A stretch of 64,000 nt of DNA from Gordionus sp. m RMFG-2023 (GCF_954871325.1 NC_088776.1:14198052-14262051), one strand, 5' to 3'; positions 24,993 through 36,951 are shown, numbered from the stretch's first letter. Program-made: numbers and translations. Notes: generated by a model not told the origin, from the letters alone.

Positions 24993-25357
24993 TAAAGGTT
25001 CAATTTAACTTAGATTTTATATTAAGATTATAGCAAAATGTTATACGCAAGTCTCGAGGATGTCGAAATTCAGTCATCTATTAGCAAAATCTCCAGGTTT
25101 GCATAATATTTTTTGGTTAAAATTAGTGTTGTTAAATGACTCGATTTGAGCCGATTTAAAAAGGCTAATTCAATATTTTAGTCAGAATAGATGTCCAAAT
25201 CTATATGCCATCTATGAGAAAAATTTTCAGGCCTGCGTAATATTTTTCTAAATAAAATCTTTTTAGCCATTTTTAAAAATCGGCTCAAATCGAGTCGTTT
25301 AAAACATTAGATAAAATATAGTTAACCGTTTTCAAATCGAGCTGTTAAACAACACTA
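24993..25357. mobile_element. GTGTTG-type element, older copy split by a younger one
   Basis: Left part GTGTTAAAGGTTCAATTTAA ... GTCTCGAGGATGTCG ... CATCTATTAGCAAAATCTCC. After the inserted copy at 25124-25309 it resumes at about 25310 with ATAGTTAACCGTTTTCAAAT and ends TGTTAAACAACACTA. Removing the insert restores the family's usual length and order. Confidence 0.7.
25124..25309. mobile_element. GTGTTG-type element nested in a copy of itself
   Basis: TAGTGTTGTTAAATGACTCG at left and CGAGTCGTTTAAAACATTA at right. Flanks GTTAAAAT (25116-25123) and GATAAAAT (25310-25317) match at 7 of 8. It sits inside the older copy at 24993-25357. Confidence 0.75.
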
Positions 25358-26403
25358 CTGGCCAGATTCGAGGCTTGCAGATCTCTGATATTATATATAA
25401 CTTCTATATATTTTTTTAAAATTATTATTGTTTATATAAATATTTTTTTTAAAAATTTTTATTTATCATTTTTCATACTTGAACTTGATAATTTTTTATT
25501 GAATTATTTGTTCCATATTTATTTTTTTAAAGTTACAATAATAATTATCATTTTTCACCTGAAATTTTTTTAATTACAAAAAAATTATTTGATAATAAGA
25601 AAAAATACAATAACTTTCTAACCTTTCTCATGCTATGACATTTAATAGAGCATTTGAATGAACATCTTTTATTCATCAGAGTAGGTTAATTTATTACAAG
25701 ATTTCCCATTAGAAGAAGAGAAGTTCCCGACCAAAAAATGAAAAGTGTTAATCTAAAAAGAAATGATCTATCAAAGAAGAAAATGTTTTAATAAAAAAGA
25801 AAGTCTTAATGAATGGGAAATTTTTTTAAAAAGAAGAAATCCTACTAGGAAAGGTCCAATCAATTTATACTTTAAAAAATCTTTTTTATAGTAAAAATTA
25901 ATTATTAAATGGCACCACGCTTGCCAGTTTTTGTTCAATTTTGGTTTATTTTAATTATTTTTTATAACCCCTCAATCACCGTTAACGCGATCACGGCGGA
26001 CAGCAATTTTTCCTATTTTGCCGCTAATTTGTGTTAATTGTAAATGTTTTCGGCAAGATTATGGTTCAATACCCAAATTACCATTGGTTATTTTTGGTTT
26101 ATTTATTTGTTATAGGATTGGTTAATTCTTAATTTATATATTTTTTTAAAATATTTTGTTAAATAATATTTTTATTGTCGAAAACTATTGGTTGTTAATT
26201 TATAACACATATTTTTTATATAACGTTTATAAATTTCTATTTTCGGAAAAAATTAATATTTATTATTTTAAAATAAGAGTTTAAATATTTTGATAAATTA
26301 TATTGGACCAGGTAAAAAATTTGATGAGCAGAACATATACTACATTTAAAAAAAATAACGGGCCTTATCTGACATTTCAAAAAAGTTGATTTTTAATTTA
26401 TTA
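25358..26403. other. A+T-rich stretch, nothing recognised
   Basis: A small GGCTTGCAGATCTCTGATAT fragment near 25372 resembles a GGCCCG-family terminus. No gene seen. Confidence 0.45.
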
Positions 26404-26783
26404 GGCCACTTCCAGACAGAACATTTTTTCAAAGCGGGTTCTGGGTAATGTTACCAGTAATTTTTATTTTATTTCCAAGCAAAAGATAATAATTTGTCGA
26501 ATTAATTTTTTTATATAATATAATAATTTTTAAAAAAATGCTCGACGAGACTTATTTAAAACCTCATTTAAATCGTTAATAAAAATCAAACCAGTTTATT
26601 TTCTATTTACGATTAAATAGCGTCTGAAATGGGGCTCGAGCAGATTTTTTTAAAAAATATTATATTATATTATATAAGAAAATGAATTCTATAAATTTAT
26701 TATATTTTGTTAGGAAATAAAAAAAATGCTGGTAATAAGCCAAAAACTGCTTTGAAAAAACGTTTTGTCTGCTGGAAGTGGCC
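26404..26783. mobile_element. PIF/Harbinger-like palindromic small element
   Basis: Ends GGCCACTTCCAGACAGAAC and inverse CTGCTGGAAGTGGCC, flanked on both sides by TTA (26401-26403 and 26784-26786). The inverted similarity continues inwards for over 60 bp (TTTTTTCAAAGCGGGTT with AACTGCTTTGAAAAAA; GTTACCAG with CTGGTAAT). A 3-bp TTA duplication is the PIF/Harbinger target. No coding capacity. Confidence 0.7.
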
Positions 26784-26786
26784 TTA

Positions 26787-27799
26787 AGCATATATATTTT
26801 TTGATCAATATTCCTTAAAATTTAATTTAAAAAATTTGATTTTTTAAATTTTAGGAATATATTTTGGATCAATATTTTTTAAAATTAAATAAAAATGAAA
26901 AGGACCGGATAAAATTTAATAAAAAAAATTTTTGAGTTGAAAATAGGCCTTGCAGATTTGTAATACCAATATTGTTATTGATAACTTTATGAGTTCTTTA
27001 ACTATTGTCAGATTTGTACCAATATTGTTGTAGATAAATTAGACATTTACACTTAGATACCTTTTCCATTTATTTTTATAACTTAGCATACTTTTATAAA
27101 TTATAAATTTTTTTAACAAAGATAATTTATCGATGGTCAACTATACCATTACTTATTTTTTTTTCTGTTTACATGCCATCTGAGCATGTAAATAAATACT
27201 TGACTCCTTATTTAAAATAGTAAATTTATAGGATGTATCTATGTAAAATTTGTCATAGAACCCCAATTTTTGGAAACAATTTTGGAAGGCCCTTTACACG
27301 ACAACAAGGGTTAACAATTATATAATTACTAGCTAATAACCCGTCAAGAATGACGGGGTTGAGATACATTAGGTACGAAAACGATCATGCTTTGATTATG
27401 GAGATTATATATAGTAGATGATAGATAAATATAACGCCAAGGAAAATTTGAAATGGATATTAATTCATATAATAAATTAGTAGCGTATTTATTTCTGCTC
27501 TAATGTGACAAATAAAAATGAATTAGTATATATGTTAGCAACAATGTGTTTTTCCAGAAATGTTGTATTTTTTCAACTTTAAATCAATTTTTGAGCGCGT
27601 CTTTTAAAATCTACAAATCTGATCTTACCGGAAATGTTTTCCAGCATGTTTAGAATACCACCCCTATGAATTTCAGACAATTTTGCCAAGAACTTTTGAA
27701 CTTAATATTATTTATAATAGTTTTTACATAGAGTTTTTTTTTAAATTATAAATGACTCAAAGGTTAACAATAAGATTGTCTAAAATTCAAACATAGGTA
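26787..27799. other. A+T-rich stretch with short hairpins
   Basis: A palindrome GATCAATATTCCTTAAAATT lies near 26800 and its inverse near 26880. A hairpin ACCCGTCAAGAATGACGGGG lies at 27339-27360, a form often seen at transposon ends, but I cannot assign it. No gene seen. Confidence 0.4.
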
Positions 27800-28228
27800 G
27801 GGGAGACCGGGGTACATTGAGTACAGGGGAACGTTAGGACACTCTAATTATAATTTGAGCTATTAATTTATAAGACTGGAAATTTGAGCCCAACATAGAT
27901 AATTACGTCATACATGATTGGATAAAAAAGATTTGAAAAATATTTAGTATTTTAATTTTTACAGAATAAAATGTGTTTTGGCATACCAAAAGTAATAAAA
28001 AATATTTGCAAACTTTATCGTTTATATTTATAAGTAAAGCTTTAAAAATCATAATAAATAGACTTTAGGAAAGTTAAACCCTATTTTCCAATCTGGCAAA
28101 CTTTCAGAATCAATAAACATGAATTAATATGATTTTAGATGATATTTATAAAGTTAGTGGGCTCGGTCAACGTTGGTCATAGTGTAGTTGGGACACGCCA
28201 TTTTAGATCATTTTATCATTTACTAGTG

Positions 28229-28562
28229 ATGCGGAATTACAATAAAAAGGATAGAAAAATCTTCTGTACAGAAGAGTATGAAAATCTTTAATTTTATATC
28301 CAACAGCCTCAGTCAGAAAGTTATCATTACTTACAGGTAAGATTATTTATATTATTATATATTTTATATATTTTTTAGGCATTCCAAAATCTAATATAGC
28401 AAGATATTTATCAAAAAAGAGGAAAAATGAAAATAATTCAATACCCACAATGGGATATTCAAATCACAAATGTGTTTTTAACAAAGTGGAGGAAGAAAAT
28501 ATAGCTAATTACATATTAAAATCCTCTAAAAATTTTTATGGACTTACCAAAAAAAAAGGTAA
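28229..28562 (+). pseudogene. Tigger-like transposase, N-terminal DNA-binding part
   Basis: The region begins around ATG 28229. A readable exon ends PTASVRKLSLLT with ACAG|GTAAG donor. After a short intron ending TTTTTTAG, the frame continues GIPKSNIARYLSKKRKNE, the psq/CENP-B-type helix-turn-helix, and on to VFNKVEEENIANYILKSSKN-FYGLTKKK, where a second donor GTAAAT follows. The same two intron positions occur in copy 2. Downstream the Tc5/DDE domains are missing. An in-frame stop lies in the first exon reading (after YENL), so this copy is not functional as read. Confidence 0.75.
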
Positions 28563-28744
28563 ATAAGAGCATCTAATTACTAGATTTTAATTTAATATTT
28601 TATATGCAATGATTAAAGTAAAATTATATTCTATTCCTTTAGAATGAAATTTATTTATTCTTATCCTGAGATTTCTCATCATTTAAAATAATATCATCAT
28701 TCACAATGAGAATCTATAAACAATTTAATAAATTTTATTATTAA

Positions 28745-29025
28745 TTTAATATTGTGAATAATATATAATTTAGTATTGTGAATAAAGAATAATTTGGTAT
28801 TGTGAATAATGAATTATTTAGTATTGTTAATAATGAATATCATTTAAAATTATTAATTTAGCATTGTGAATAATGAATCTTTTAGTATTGTGAATAATGA
28901 ATCATTAAGTGTTGTGAATAAAGAATCATTTAGTATTGTTAATAATGAATCATTTAAAATTATTATTTAGCATTGTGAAAAATGAATCATTTGGTATTGT
29001 GAATAATCAAACATTTAAAATATTT
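28745..29025. repeat. Minisatellite, about 24-27 bp unit
   Basis: About ten degenerate copies of ATTTAGTATTGTGAATAATGA, some with TCATTTAAAATTATT inserts, inside Tigger copy 1 downstream of the transposase fragment. Confidence 0.8.
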
Positions 29026-29739
29026 ATTTCATTAAAATTTATTAACTTGTTTCTCATCATTCAAATGAATATCATTAATCACAATATTAAATTAATAATA
29101 AATGTTCATTTCATACTTAAAATTTTTTAACTTGTTTATACATTCTCATTATAATAATTTTCTCAATTATGAAATGGATTATCTTATCATAATGATATCA
29201 TTGTGATAATCCTATTTTTCACCAATTAAATTTTTATGAATCATTTTAATTTATATATTATGTATTTTATTTAGGTTAAACAATTGGCCTATCAAGTAGC
29301 AATAAAATATAATAAAAAAATTCCACATTTTTTTTTTACCAAAATAAATTTCCTAAATTTTGCTAAAATTTTTTTATATAGTTATTGATTATGAATTTCA
29401 ATATTATCAATAAAATCAAATGTGTCATAGTCTCTAGTATTACTGGATTACTGATTTATATTTTTTAAATTTATTTAGACCTCTATTTCATGAGTCTCCC
29501 AACTATCACATATGTGTGTCCCAACGTACACAGAGTCTATAATAGTTGGGACAAAAAAAAAATTTTTTTTAATTTAATTTTCTAAAAAAATATAATTTTC
29601 ATAAAATATATATTAATTATTTCAAATAGCCTATACTTCTGGGATTTAGAAGATGTTTTAATTATTCAGATTAGTCTATTAATATTAAAATTATTAAGGT
29701 TTGAACGAAAAATGTCCCAACCATCCCCAGTCTCCCCTA

Positions 29740-31464
29740 CATGATGAAATATATTTATATCAAAATGAGGTTTAAATTCGCTCAAAAAATGATTTAAAGT
29801 TTAAAAAATAACACAATACCGCTAACATCATATAAAATGCGATAATAGGTAGGAATAATTATTAAATAAATTAATATAAAACATTAATATTTTTGAAATA
29901 TATTATTTTTATTTATTTTATATTTTTTTTTGGGGGGGGGGGGGGGTGTCCCTTATTTTAAAAAATAGCTTCTTTTAAAATAATTAATTGCATCTTGAAA
30001 TTTCCTTTTAATTTAACACCCCCCCCCCCTCCCATAACTACTCCAAAAAATTTGTTATATTCTATTTTTATTTTTTCTAGCAAGCAAAAATATTTATGTG
30101 AATATATTCCAAATCAACCCGTTTTTCATTATATATTTGAATTTGAATTTAATCATTTGAAATTTTAAAAAAAATGTAATATTGATCATTTTCGTTTTAT
30201 TTTTTATCTAAGGCAGTGTGGATGTTGAGAATTATAAAATAAACGCATATTAATTTGTAATTAATTTACCCCTTGAATTTTCAAAAATTTATGCGTTATG
30301 TTAAAATAAAAAAATTACAAATTATTAAAAAACAAGGTAAAAAGCGAATAGTGAAAATCCACCAAATTCAGTAGAATTGTATTTTTTAATATTATAAATA
30401 TTATAATACTCATTATTAAATTTTAAAAAAAATAATAATTGCAAAATAATATACAACCAAACCATGATTTTTTGATATCACTAATTAAATTTAAAAGCGT
30501 AAAAAATATTTCCGAACTCCCGACCCACCTGAAAAGAAATTCACCATACAACCCGCCGGTTTCGGGTTTTGAAGATCTCATTATATATATATATATATAA
30601 ATATATATTGAAGCAAAATAAATTGATCCATTAGAACCATGATAGTTTGCCCTATTCATGCTTATTGTAGTATGAGAAGGAGACTGAAACGCTCAAAACA
30701 TTTACTTAAAAAAATTTAAGGGACGGGCCATTTTCTTATTACAATTATGCATAAATAGGACAACGATCATGGCTTCTAAATGATTATTTTCTTTTCCCTT
30801 AAAGTTCAGTCTATGACTCTTGGTAGCCGCGTATTTAAGCGACCCCGTTTAGAGGATTGAACAAGCCTTGGAATTATTTTTCTAAGCTTTGGATTTCATT
30901 TTTTTTTGCTAATTTGGTTTCGATTTCCTTTCTTTTTACTAATTTATTTTAGAACAGATCCCAAAATGAAATCCTGGATACGTCACTGAGTCTATGATTA
31001 TAGCACCTTTAGAGTTCTGTTTGTTCTCACTCTGTACTCTTATTATAGTTGGGTAATGACTAAATGTCGGCTAATTCGGCTCAACAGGAGCGTGTCGGAG
31101 AATATCTGTTAACATTAAGGCAGTTTAATCTATAATAGTTTCCTTCACAAATTTAAGCTACTATATTTTTTTAAAAATCCCAGTGACCAAAGTGATTTTT
31201 TTAAACCAACAACTTAGGTTAGTCGATATTTTAATCGGCTAAAAATTGGCTTTAAAATTACACTAATTACCCAAGTATAACTCTTAGACAGTGACATATC
31301 TAGGATTTCGCCTTGGGGAGAGAGGTGGGAAAATATAAATCACATGACACTTTTAATATTTTCATAATAAAATTTTTATAAGATAAATGAGGTTTTAGAG
31401 AAAAAAATTGCAAAAAATTTTGGGAGAGATACCACTTTACCCCCCCCCCCCTTTCATATACATC
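29740..31464. other. Intergenic stretch with G/C runs and a TA microsatellite
   Basis: A G18-type run at about 29931-29947, a C10 run at about 30019 and a C11 run at about 31441 flank A+T-rich sequence. A (TA)n tract lies at 30582-30600. No gene seen; text near 30960 and 31290 (GGATACGTCACTGAGTC; AGTGACATATCTAGGATTTCG) looks like repeat termini that I cannot assign. Confidence 0.45.
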
Positions 31465-31614
31465 CAGGGTTGCCAGGTCAAAATTTTCAAATTGTGGGAG
31501 AAATTCGGTATTTTGTGGGAGTAATATAAAAATTATGGGAGAAATATAAAAATTGCTAACCGGGATTTAGAATTGACTTAGTTATCAGCTTATTATTTTT
31601 TATAAATATAAAAT

Positions 31615-31770
31615 CGAATCTATTTTCCAAAATAAAATAGGTAATTATTTTTCAAAATAAAATAGCCAACTATTTTTCAAAATAAAATAGCCAACTTTTC
31701 AAAATAAAATAGCCAACTATTTTTCAAAATAAAATAGCCAACTATTTTTCAATTTTCAAAATAGGTAATT
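31615..31770. repeat. Tandem repeat, about 25-bp unit, in hAT left end
   Basis: About six copies of CAAAATAAAATAGCCAACTA with TTTTT linkers. Position within the subterminal region suggests a role in transposase binding, which is inference. Confidence 0.8.
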
Positions 31771-32062
31771 ATAGTACGACACAAAATTTCTTAAATACTA
31801 TCTTTATTATTAAAATAACATTGATTTATTATAATATACTAATTTTGTTTAAAAATAATAACCAACGATCTTTTTTAAATACAAAAGAATGTAAACAAGA
31901 TAAAATTTTATAAAAAAATTGTAATTTTACAATGTAAAAAAATATATTTTATGCTAATGTATAAATAAGATTTTATAAAAAAACAAACAATTTTAAATTT
32001 ACAATGTAAAAAATAATTATAATCAGTGCGGGGAAGTTGTTCTACAGTATTTAGTTAATACA

Positions 32063-33010
32063 ATGGGGGAAGGGAATTATGATATTTTGAGGCATCAAAA
32101 ATCTTCAAAGCATAAATCAGTACAGGGCAGTTTATCAACATCTATTGCAAAACAAAAATATTCTTCAAAAATAAGAAATAATACAGATGCAATTACAGTT
32201 GCGGAAATGGTAAATATCTTTCATGCAGTACAACATTCAGAGAGCTACTTAATATCACAATGTTGGTAGAATCTTTCCCGATAATATTTAACGACTAATA
32301 TAAATGAAAAGTATACTTTGTAGAACACAAATGAGCAAGGTTATCATCAATGTTTTAGGATATAAATCCAGAAGGTCAATTCTTGACGATTTGAAAGATG
32401 TGCAAACATATGCAATTCTAACAGATGCATCTAATAAGGAGATATCAAAACATTTCCCTTGATCCTCCCCTATTTCAACAAAATTAATGTCATTTCAATA
32501 AAACTATTAAAAAATTTTTCTCCAGATATGAAATATCCAAAGACATAGCTAACCATATATAATGGTAAATATGGCAGATTTGGCATTACCAATGTATTGC
32601 ATGGCAGCTTTCTGATCTGATAATTCCTCAGTGAATTTGGCAAAAACCAGAGTGTATTTACAGAATTGAGTCAGCATAATGTTGGTTGACAGGTTCCTCC
32701 TAATACGCGCCATCGTAGAATTTTAAAATTTTACAAACCTTTAAAAAATAAATAGATTATAAAAGCTGTCCTAATATTTTGAAAAAAATTTTCAAAAATA
32801 AATTGCAGAAGTTTATTTAGGAATTTTACATATAGGAAATCTACTATATACTGTTAATATGCAGTTGCAATCAGAAGAATATAATTTAATAAAGGTTCAC
32901 TAAATTATGCTGCAGAAATACCAAAGTATCGGATAATTATTAAGATTTAATATGATGTCATGTTTGAGGAGATTGTAATGCTTCTTTATTTTTATGATTT
33001 GCCAAAATAT
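32063..33010 (+). pseudogene. hAT transposase fragments, plus strand
   Basis: First block at 32063-32269 has GNYDILRHQKSSKHK and VAEMVNIFHAVQHS, like the start of the ZMYM/ZNF862-related hAT transposases. A second at about 32345-32470 reads AILTDASNKEISKHFPL, the first catalytic Asp region of that family. A third at about 32795-33010 reads LGILHIGNLLYTVNMQLQSE and FEEIVMLLYFYDLPKYSK, homologous to the minus-strand copy at 33415-33852. The frame is lost between blocks, so it is a relic. Confidence 0.7.
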
Positions 33011-33199
33011 TCAAAATATTAATTTTACAATGTAAAAAATAAATTTATTTGATTTTATGCAAATGTATAAATAAGATTTTATAAAATATAGAAAGTCAAA
33101 TAGTTATAGTTAATTATATTTTATTTGAGATTTAAATAATGGAACTAAACGTTTACCGTCGTTATTAAGATATTTATAAAATTCCTGGCATGACATTTA

Positions 33200-33852
33200 T
33201 TAATTTTGTTTAACCATTAACTCAGCCTCTAATGTTGTTAAAGCAATTCGATTTCTCTCCTTTCTCCAGGCAGTCCTCATCAGGCTAAAAATGCGCTCCG
33301 ATGAGGCATTAGAATGAGGTAAGGAGAAAACATACTCGCAAATTTTTTCCAAGCATGGGGATTTATCGTTATTACGAAAAAATTCCACCCATTTCTCCTC
33401 TGCTTTTAGACCATCTAATATTCTGGCGAATCATAAAAAATGGAAAAAATTACAATCTCTTCAAACAAGGCTTCAATGTCTATCGGTAATTTTAATATCT
33501 GTTCCAAGGTCATAATATTTATACACTTGTAAATAGAGTTATTAAAATCAAATCTTGATTGTAAATATTCCAAAATTGTCTTAATAAAAATATTTGCTTC
33601 ATTTAAAAATACGTTAATTATAGTAATATTTGAACATTTTAATATGATATTTTTAGCAATAGCGCCATAAAATTTATTATCTATTTTTAACTGTAGAGAT
33701 GAACAGAGCTGTAGCATGATTTTGTGAATCTTTATCAATAAAGAATCTTCTGATTGCAACTGAATATTAACTACATGAAGTAGATTTCCTTCATGGGAAA
33801 CTAATCCCAAATATGCTTCTGACATTTCATCCTCGAAAATTTTTTTTAGCAA
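33200..33852 (-). pseudogene. hAT transposase C-terminal half, minus strand
   Basis: Two adjacent frames. The upper (33415-33852) is 145 aa, ending FEEIVIFSIFYDSPEY. The lower (33200-33388) has KICEYVFSLPHSNASSERIF and SLMRTAWRKERNRI, a good hATC dimerisation motif (S-x-x-S-E-R-x-F-S). It opposes the plus-strand fragments in the same element, which is odd for a simple hAT and points to an inverted duplication. A single frame change separates the two parts. Confidence 0.8.
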
Positions 33853-34393
33853 AATAGAACATTTTATTACTTAAATCTGTTTGGTATATGGGATATAATA
33901 TCCACTTCTAAAAGTTCTATTCTTCTAATACAAAAATTTTGAAAATGTCAAGTGGAGCACTGCAATTCTAGATAACGATATAAAATATATTAAGTAATTT
34001 AAAATATATTTATAATAATTATACATACTGTTCTAACTTCTATTCTTTTTAACACAAAAATTTTGAAAATGTCGAGTGGAGAATTGGAGAATTTTATAAA
34101 AAATATATTTTAGAGCGAATAAAATAAAAGAAGAAGAACTAGACATATTATATTTAAAATTTATTTTAAAAATATAAAAATAATCAAATACTGTCTCTCA
34201 AAATTATTATTTATATATTAAAAACATTAAAATGCTAAAAAAAAATTGTGGGAGAAATTAAAAAATTGTGGGAGCTTTTTGTGGGAGATTTCTAATTGTG
34301 GGAGTTTTGTGAGAGTGAGATGTATGTGGGTAAACAAAAAAATTGTGGGAGACTCCCACTGATGGGGGGAGACATGGCAACCCTGTATACATC

Positions 34394-35577
34394 ACGGAAC
34401 TTACTATATACAATACAATGTTTTTCGGGTTCAACATCTCCCTCTTTTCGCGTGTTCCCGTGGTCTTTCAATATTTCTTATTTTTTTAAGAGGATTGTTA
34501 GTATATTTAATTCGCTTATACCGATTTTTTTAAACCCTTTGTTTTGAGAAAGAAAATAAATTATTTAATTTCTATTTTATTTCATACCTAACTTCAAAAG
34601 ATAAATAAAAATTCATTTGGGAAGAGTTAAGTACAATAAATTTTTCTTTTTTGTAAAATAGATTTTAAAAAAATTTTTTAATACAAATTGATTAGCTTAT
34701 TGATTACCTTTTTGTTTTTTTATGAGCCGCCACCGCCTTCAAATAATTATTTTTTAAAAAATAATAAAATGAAACAAAGGATTATTCATCCCATTTTTTT
34801 TTTGCTTTTTATATATTTTTAATAGAAATAATAAAATTAAAATCCTTAAATTTTATTTCATATTATTATAAAGTACACTACCTATACAACTAGAACTCAA
34901 TTAAAAGCAAAATTAAAAATTTTTTTTTAAAAAAAAATACATAAATCAAAACAAAATAAATATTCTTCCATTTTTTTTATGGTTTTCCGAGATCTCAAAC
35001 ACATTTAACTTTCTAAATCGCATAACAAAAATCGCTAAAAATTGGAAATCACCTTGCAAATATTTTTAAAGCAATATTGAAAATAATATTAATAGATGTT
35101 AGGAAATATAGCATTTCTATTTTAAATTGGGTTGTTAAAAAAAATCGTTTAAAAATGGGAGAAATATTATCAAGATTTCCAACTGAAATTCTCAAATTAA
35201 TAAAGATTCCCCCATTTTTAGTGATTTTTTTAAAAAAAACTTAATATTTTAAATTCCATTCATCATCATATTCGATTCCTTAAACAAACATAAAATTCTT
35301 CAGTTTTAAATTTAAATTTTGCAACTCATTCCTTCATATCATCTTTTTCTTTTATATCTAGGATTTTTTAAGGTGTTTAGATCCCCCCCCTCTCCATACA
35401 TTGTACTGAAGAGTTGTAGATCCGTTACTTGCATTCCTTTGTTCGGTTTACTTTTTAATAAAAATAACATTGATTCTAGACTTTTTTATATTTTAAAAAA
35501 TGTTTTTGTTTCCCTGTGTCTATTTTAAAAATAACTTATTATATTTTAAAAAAACATTTTATTGGGAAGTGTAATAT
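34394..35577. other. A+T-rich stretch, one palindromic relic
   Basis: A decayed relative of the 18587 palindromic element lies at 35033-35225. Otherwise nothing recognised. Confidence 0.45.
35033..35225. mobile_element. Relic of the 18587-type palindromic element
   Basis: Shares TGAAAATAATATTAATAGATG, a TTTTAAATTGGG block and GGGAGAAATATTATCA with the element at 18587-18875 in the same order. Ends decayed (AGATTCCCCCATTTTTAG at right). Confidence 0.45.
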
Positions 35578-35907
35578 AGTGATCTGCATCGGGCCTAATT
35601 TTTCAAGCCCGACCCGAACCCGAAATTTTTTTAAAAAGTTTACCGCCCGGCCAGACCCGAATTTATTTAAATATAGAAATTAATTTTTTTTAATTACTTA
35701 AAATAAAAGACATATGTTACATAGCGTTTAGTTTCAATAAAATAAATCAAAAATTTTTATTTTACATTAAAAATTCAATATAAAATTGATAAATTTAGAT
35801 ATATTTAATAAAATTTCCGAGGTCCGACCCCACCCGGCCCGAAATTTTTTTAAAAATATTAGGCCCGGCCCGAACCCGATTATTTTAAATAGAATTAGGC
35901 CCGAGAG
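35578..35907. mobile_element. GGCCCG-rich hAT-type small element with 8-bp TSD
   Basis: TGTAATAT flanks it on both sides (35570-35577, 35908-35915). Left end AGTGATCTGCATCGGGCC; GCCCGACCCGAACCCG and AGGCCCGGCCCGAACCCG blocks flank an A+T-rich core that closely matches the copy at 5921-6186 (for example AATAAAAGACATATGTTA). The right terminus lacks the full inverted end. Confidence 0.75.
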
Positions 35908-35915
35908 TGTAATAT

Positions 35916-36951
35916 ACTCTCGTTTGGATTTTACTGCTTTTCGCAATATTATTTAGTGTCGCATAAATTTTATAATTTACAAATGTTTTTCAATTTTATT
36001 ATAATGTTTGCCTTTAAATTTATAATAGATACGAGTTATATATTGCACCATAAAAATTAACAAAAAATGGGAAAATTTTATATAGATTCTTTCCAAGAAA
36101 TTTAAAAAAAATGTAAATACAAGATTTTTCTATAAAAATTGTAAAAAAATGTAAATTTTTTAGATATTATTATAAATAACATTTTATTATATACAATATT
36201 ATATTACATTTACTACCCATATTTATAATATTATGCATGATTTACAAAATGACATTATACAGTATGTATTACAGTTCTAACGTTAATTAAATACATTTTT
36301 TAATGATTTCATTTATTGATTTTTATTTTTAAAAAAATGCGTTTTTAGAGGGAAGCTGGGGGAGACGAGATAGACACCCAAATTTAATGTGAGCACTCCT
36401 AAATCGAATAAACTCAGTCCCCTCTAACTCTCATAGTCCCTCTTTATGATTTGACTAATCACATAGACTAGCCCTTTTTGAATTTCCATTTTAATCGGTG
36501 CCACAAGCAAGGCGCTCTTAATGCCCGTTCAAACGGGAATATGCTAATCCATCTAGGAAAAAATAACTGATAATTAAAAATTGGTATAAAAAATTTAACA
36601 ATTAATTCAATTTTAAGAAACTTTATATATAATCAAGTTTACGCAGATATCGAATTCTACAGGAAATGTATTTCAGATGTCCAGGGAACCTTATATAAAT
36701 TTCAGATAATTCATATATTTTTGGACTACTCTTTAATTTATATAAAATTATATTTATACGATTTTTTCATATTTTTAAAAAAATACACAAAATATTTATG
36801 GCAAAATTTTTCGAAAACCTACACATTCTGAAACATATCCAGTAAGATAAGATTTTATAGAAATCGCCCTCTTAGAGAATTTAAATTTGGGAGATTCCGA
36901 TTCCTCAGATGATGATTCTGGATGACTCATTATGCCCGCATACTTGAGTTA
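35916..36951. other. A+T-rich stretch, unassigned repeat termini
   Basis: GGGGGAGACGAGATAGACACC at 36358-36378 resembles the pogo/Tigger ends but has no partner that I can find. CCCGTTCAAACGGG at 36528-36541 is a short perfect hairpin. No gene seen. Confidence 0.4.

Larger units (their letters stand above)
27800..29737 (+). mobile_element. Pogo/Tigger-like DNA transposon, copy 1
   Basis: Ends GGGGAGACCGGGG and CCCCAGTCTCCCC (inverse, one mismatch), flanked by TA on both sides (27798-27799, 29738-29739), the Tc1/mariner-pogo target. Carries a transposase N-terminus with an intron (28229-28560) and a minisatellite (28745-29025). The DDE catalytic region is absent, so it is an internally deleted, non-autonomous copy. 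Its termini and intron position match copy 2 at 52320-54484. Confidence 0.85.
31465..34385. mobile_element. hAT element with perfect TSD and internal inverted duplication
   Basis: Ends CAGGGTTGCCA and TGGCAACCCTG, flanked by perfect TATACATC duplications (31457-31464 and 34386-34393). Many GTGGGAG subterminal repeats at both ends. Transposase pieces run on the plus strand in the left half (32063-33010) and on the minus strand in the right half (33200-33852); one middle segment is present in both orientations. The left subterminal block (ATGTATAAATAAGATTTTAT at about 31959) recurs at about 33070. It looks like two partial hAT copies joined back to back and then moved as one unit. Confidence 0.9.

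Noticed and set aside
27339-27360. Helitron terminus (ACCCGTCAAGAATGACGGGG)
   Set aside because: A short hairpin alone; no TC start, CTRR end with A/T flanks, or Rep/helicase coding sequence could be linked to it.
28745-29025. CRISPR-like array of short repeats
   Set aside because: Units are degenerate and contiguous without unique spacers; a minisatellite in a transposon in an animal genome.
29931-29947. Long G and C homopolymer runs here and near 3650, 4926, 17975, 30019, 31441, 51510 and 62436 as functional signals
   Set aside because: Some lie in transposon ends, others may be sequencing or assembly uncertainty; no consistent context.
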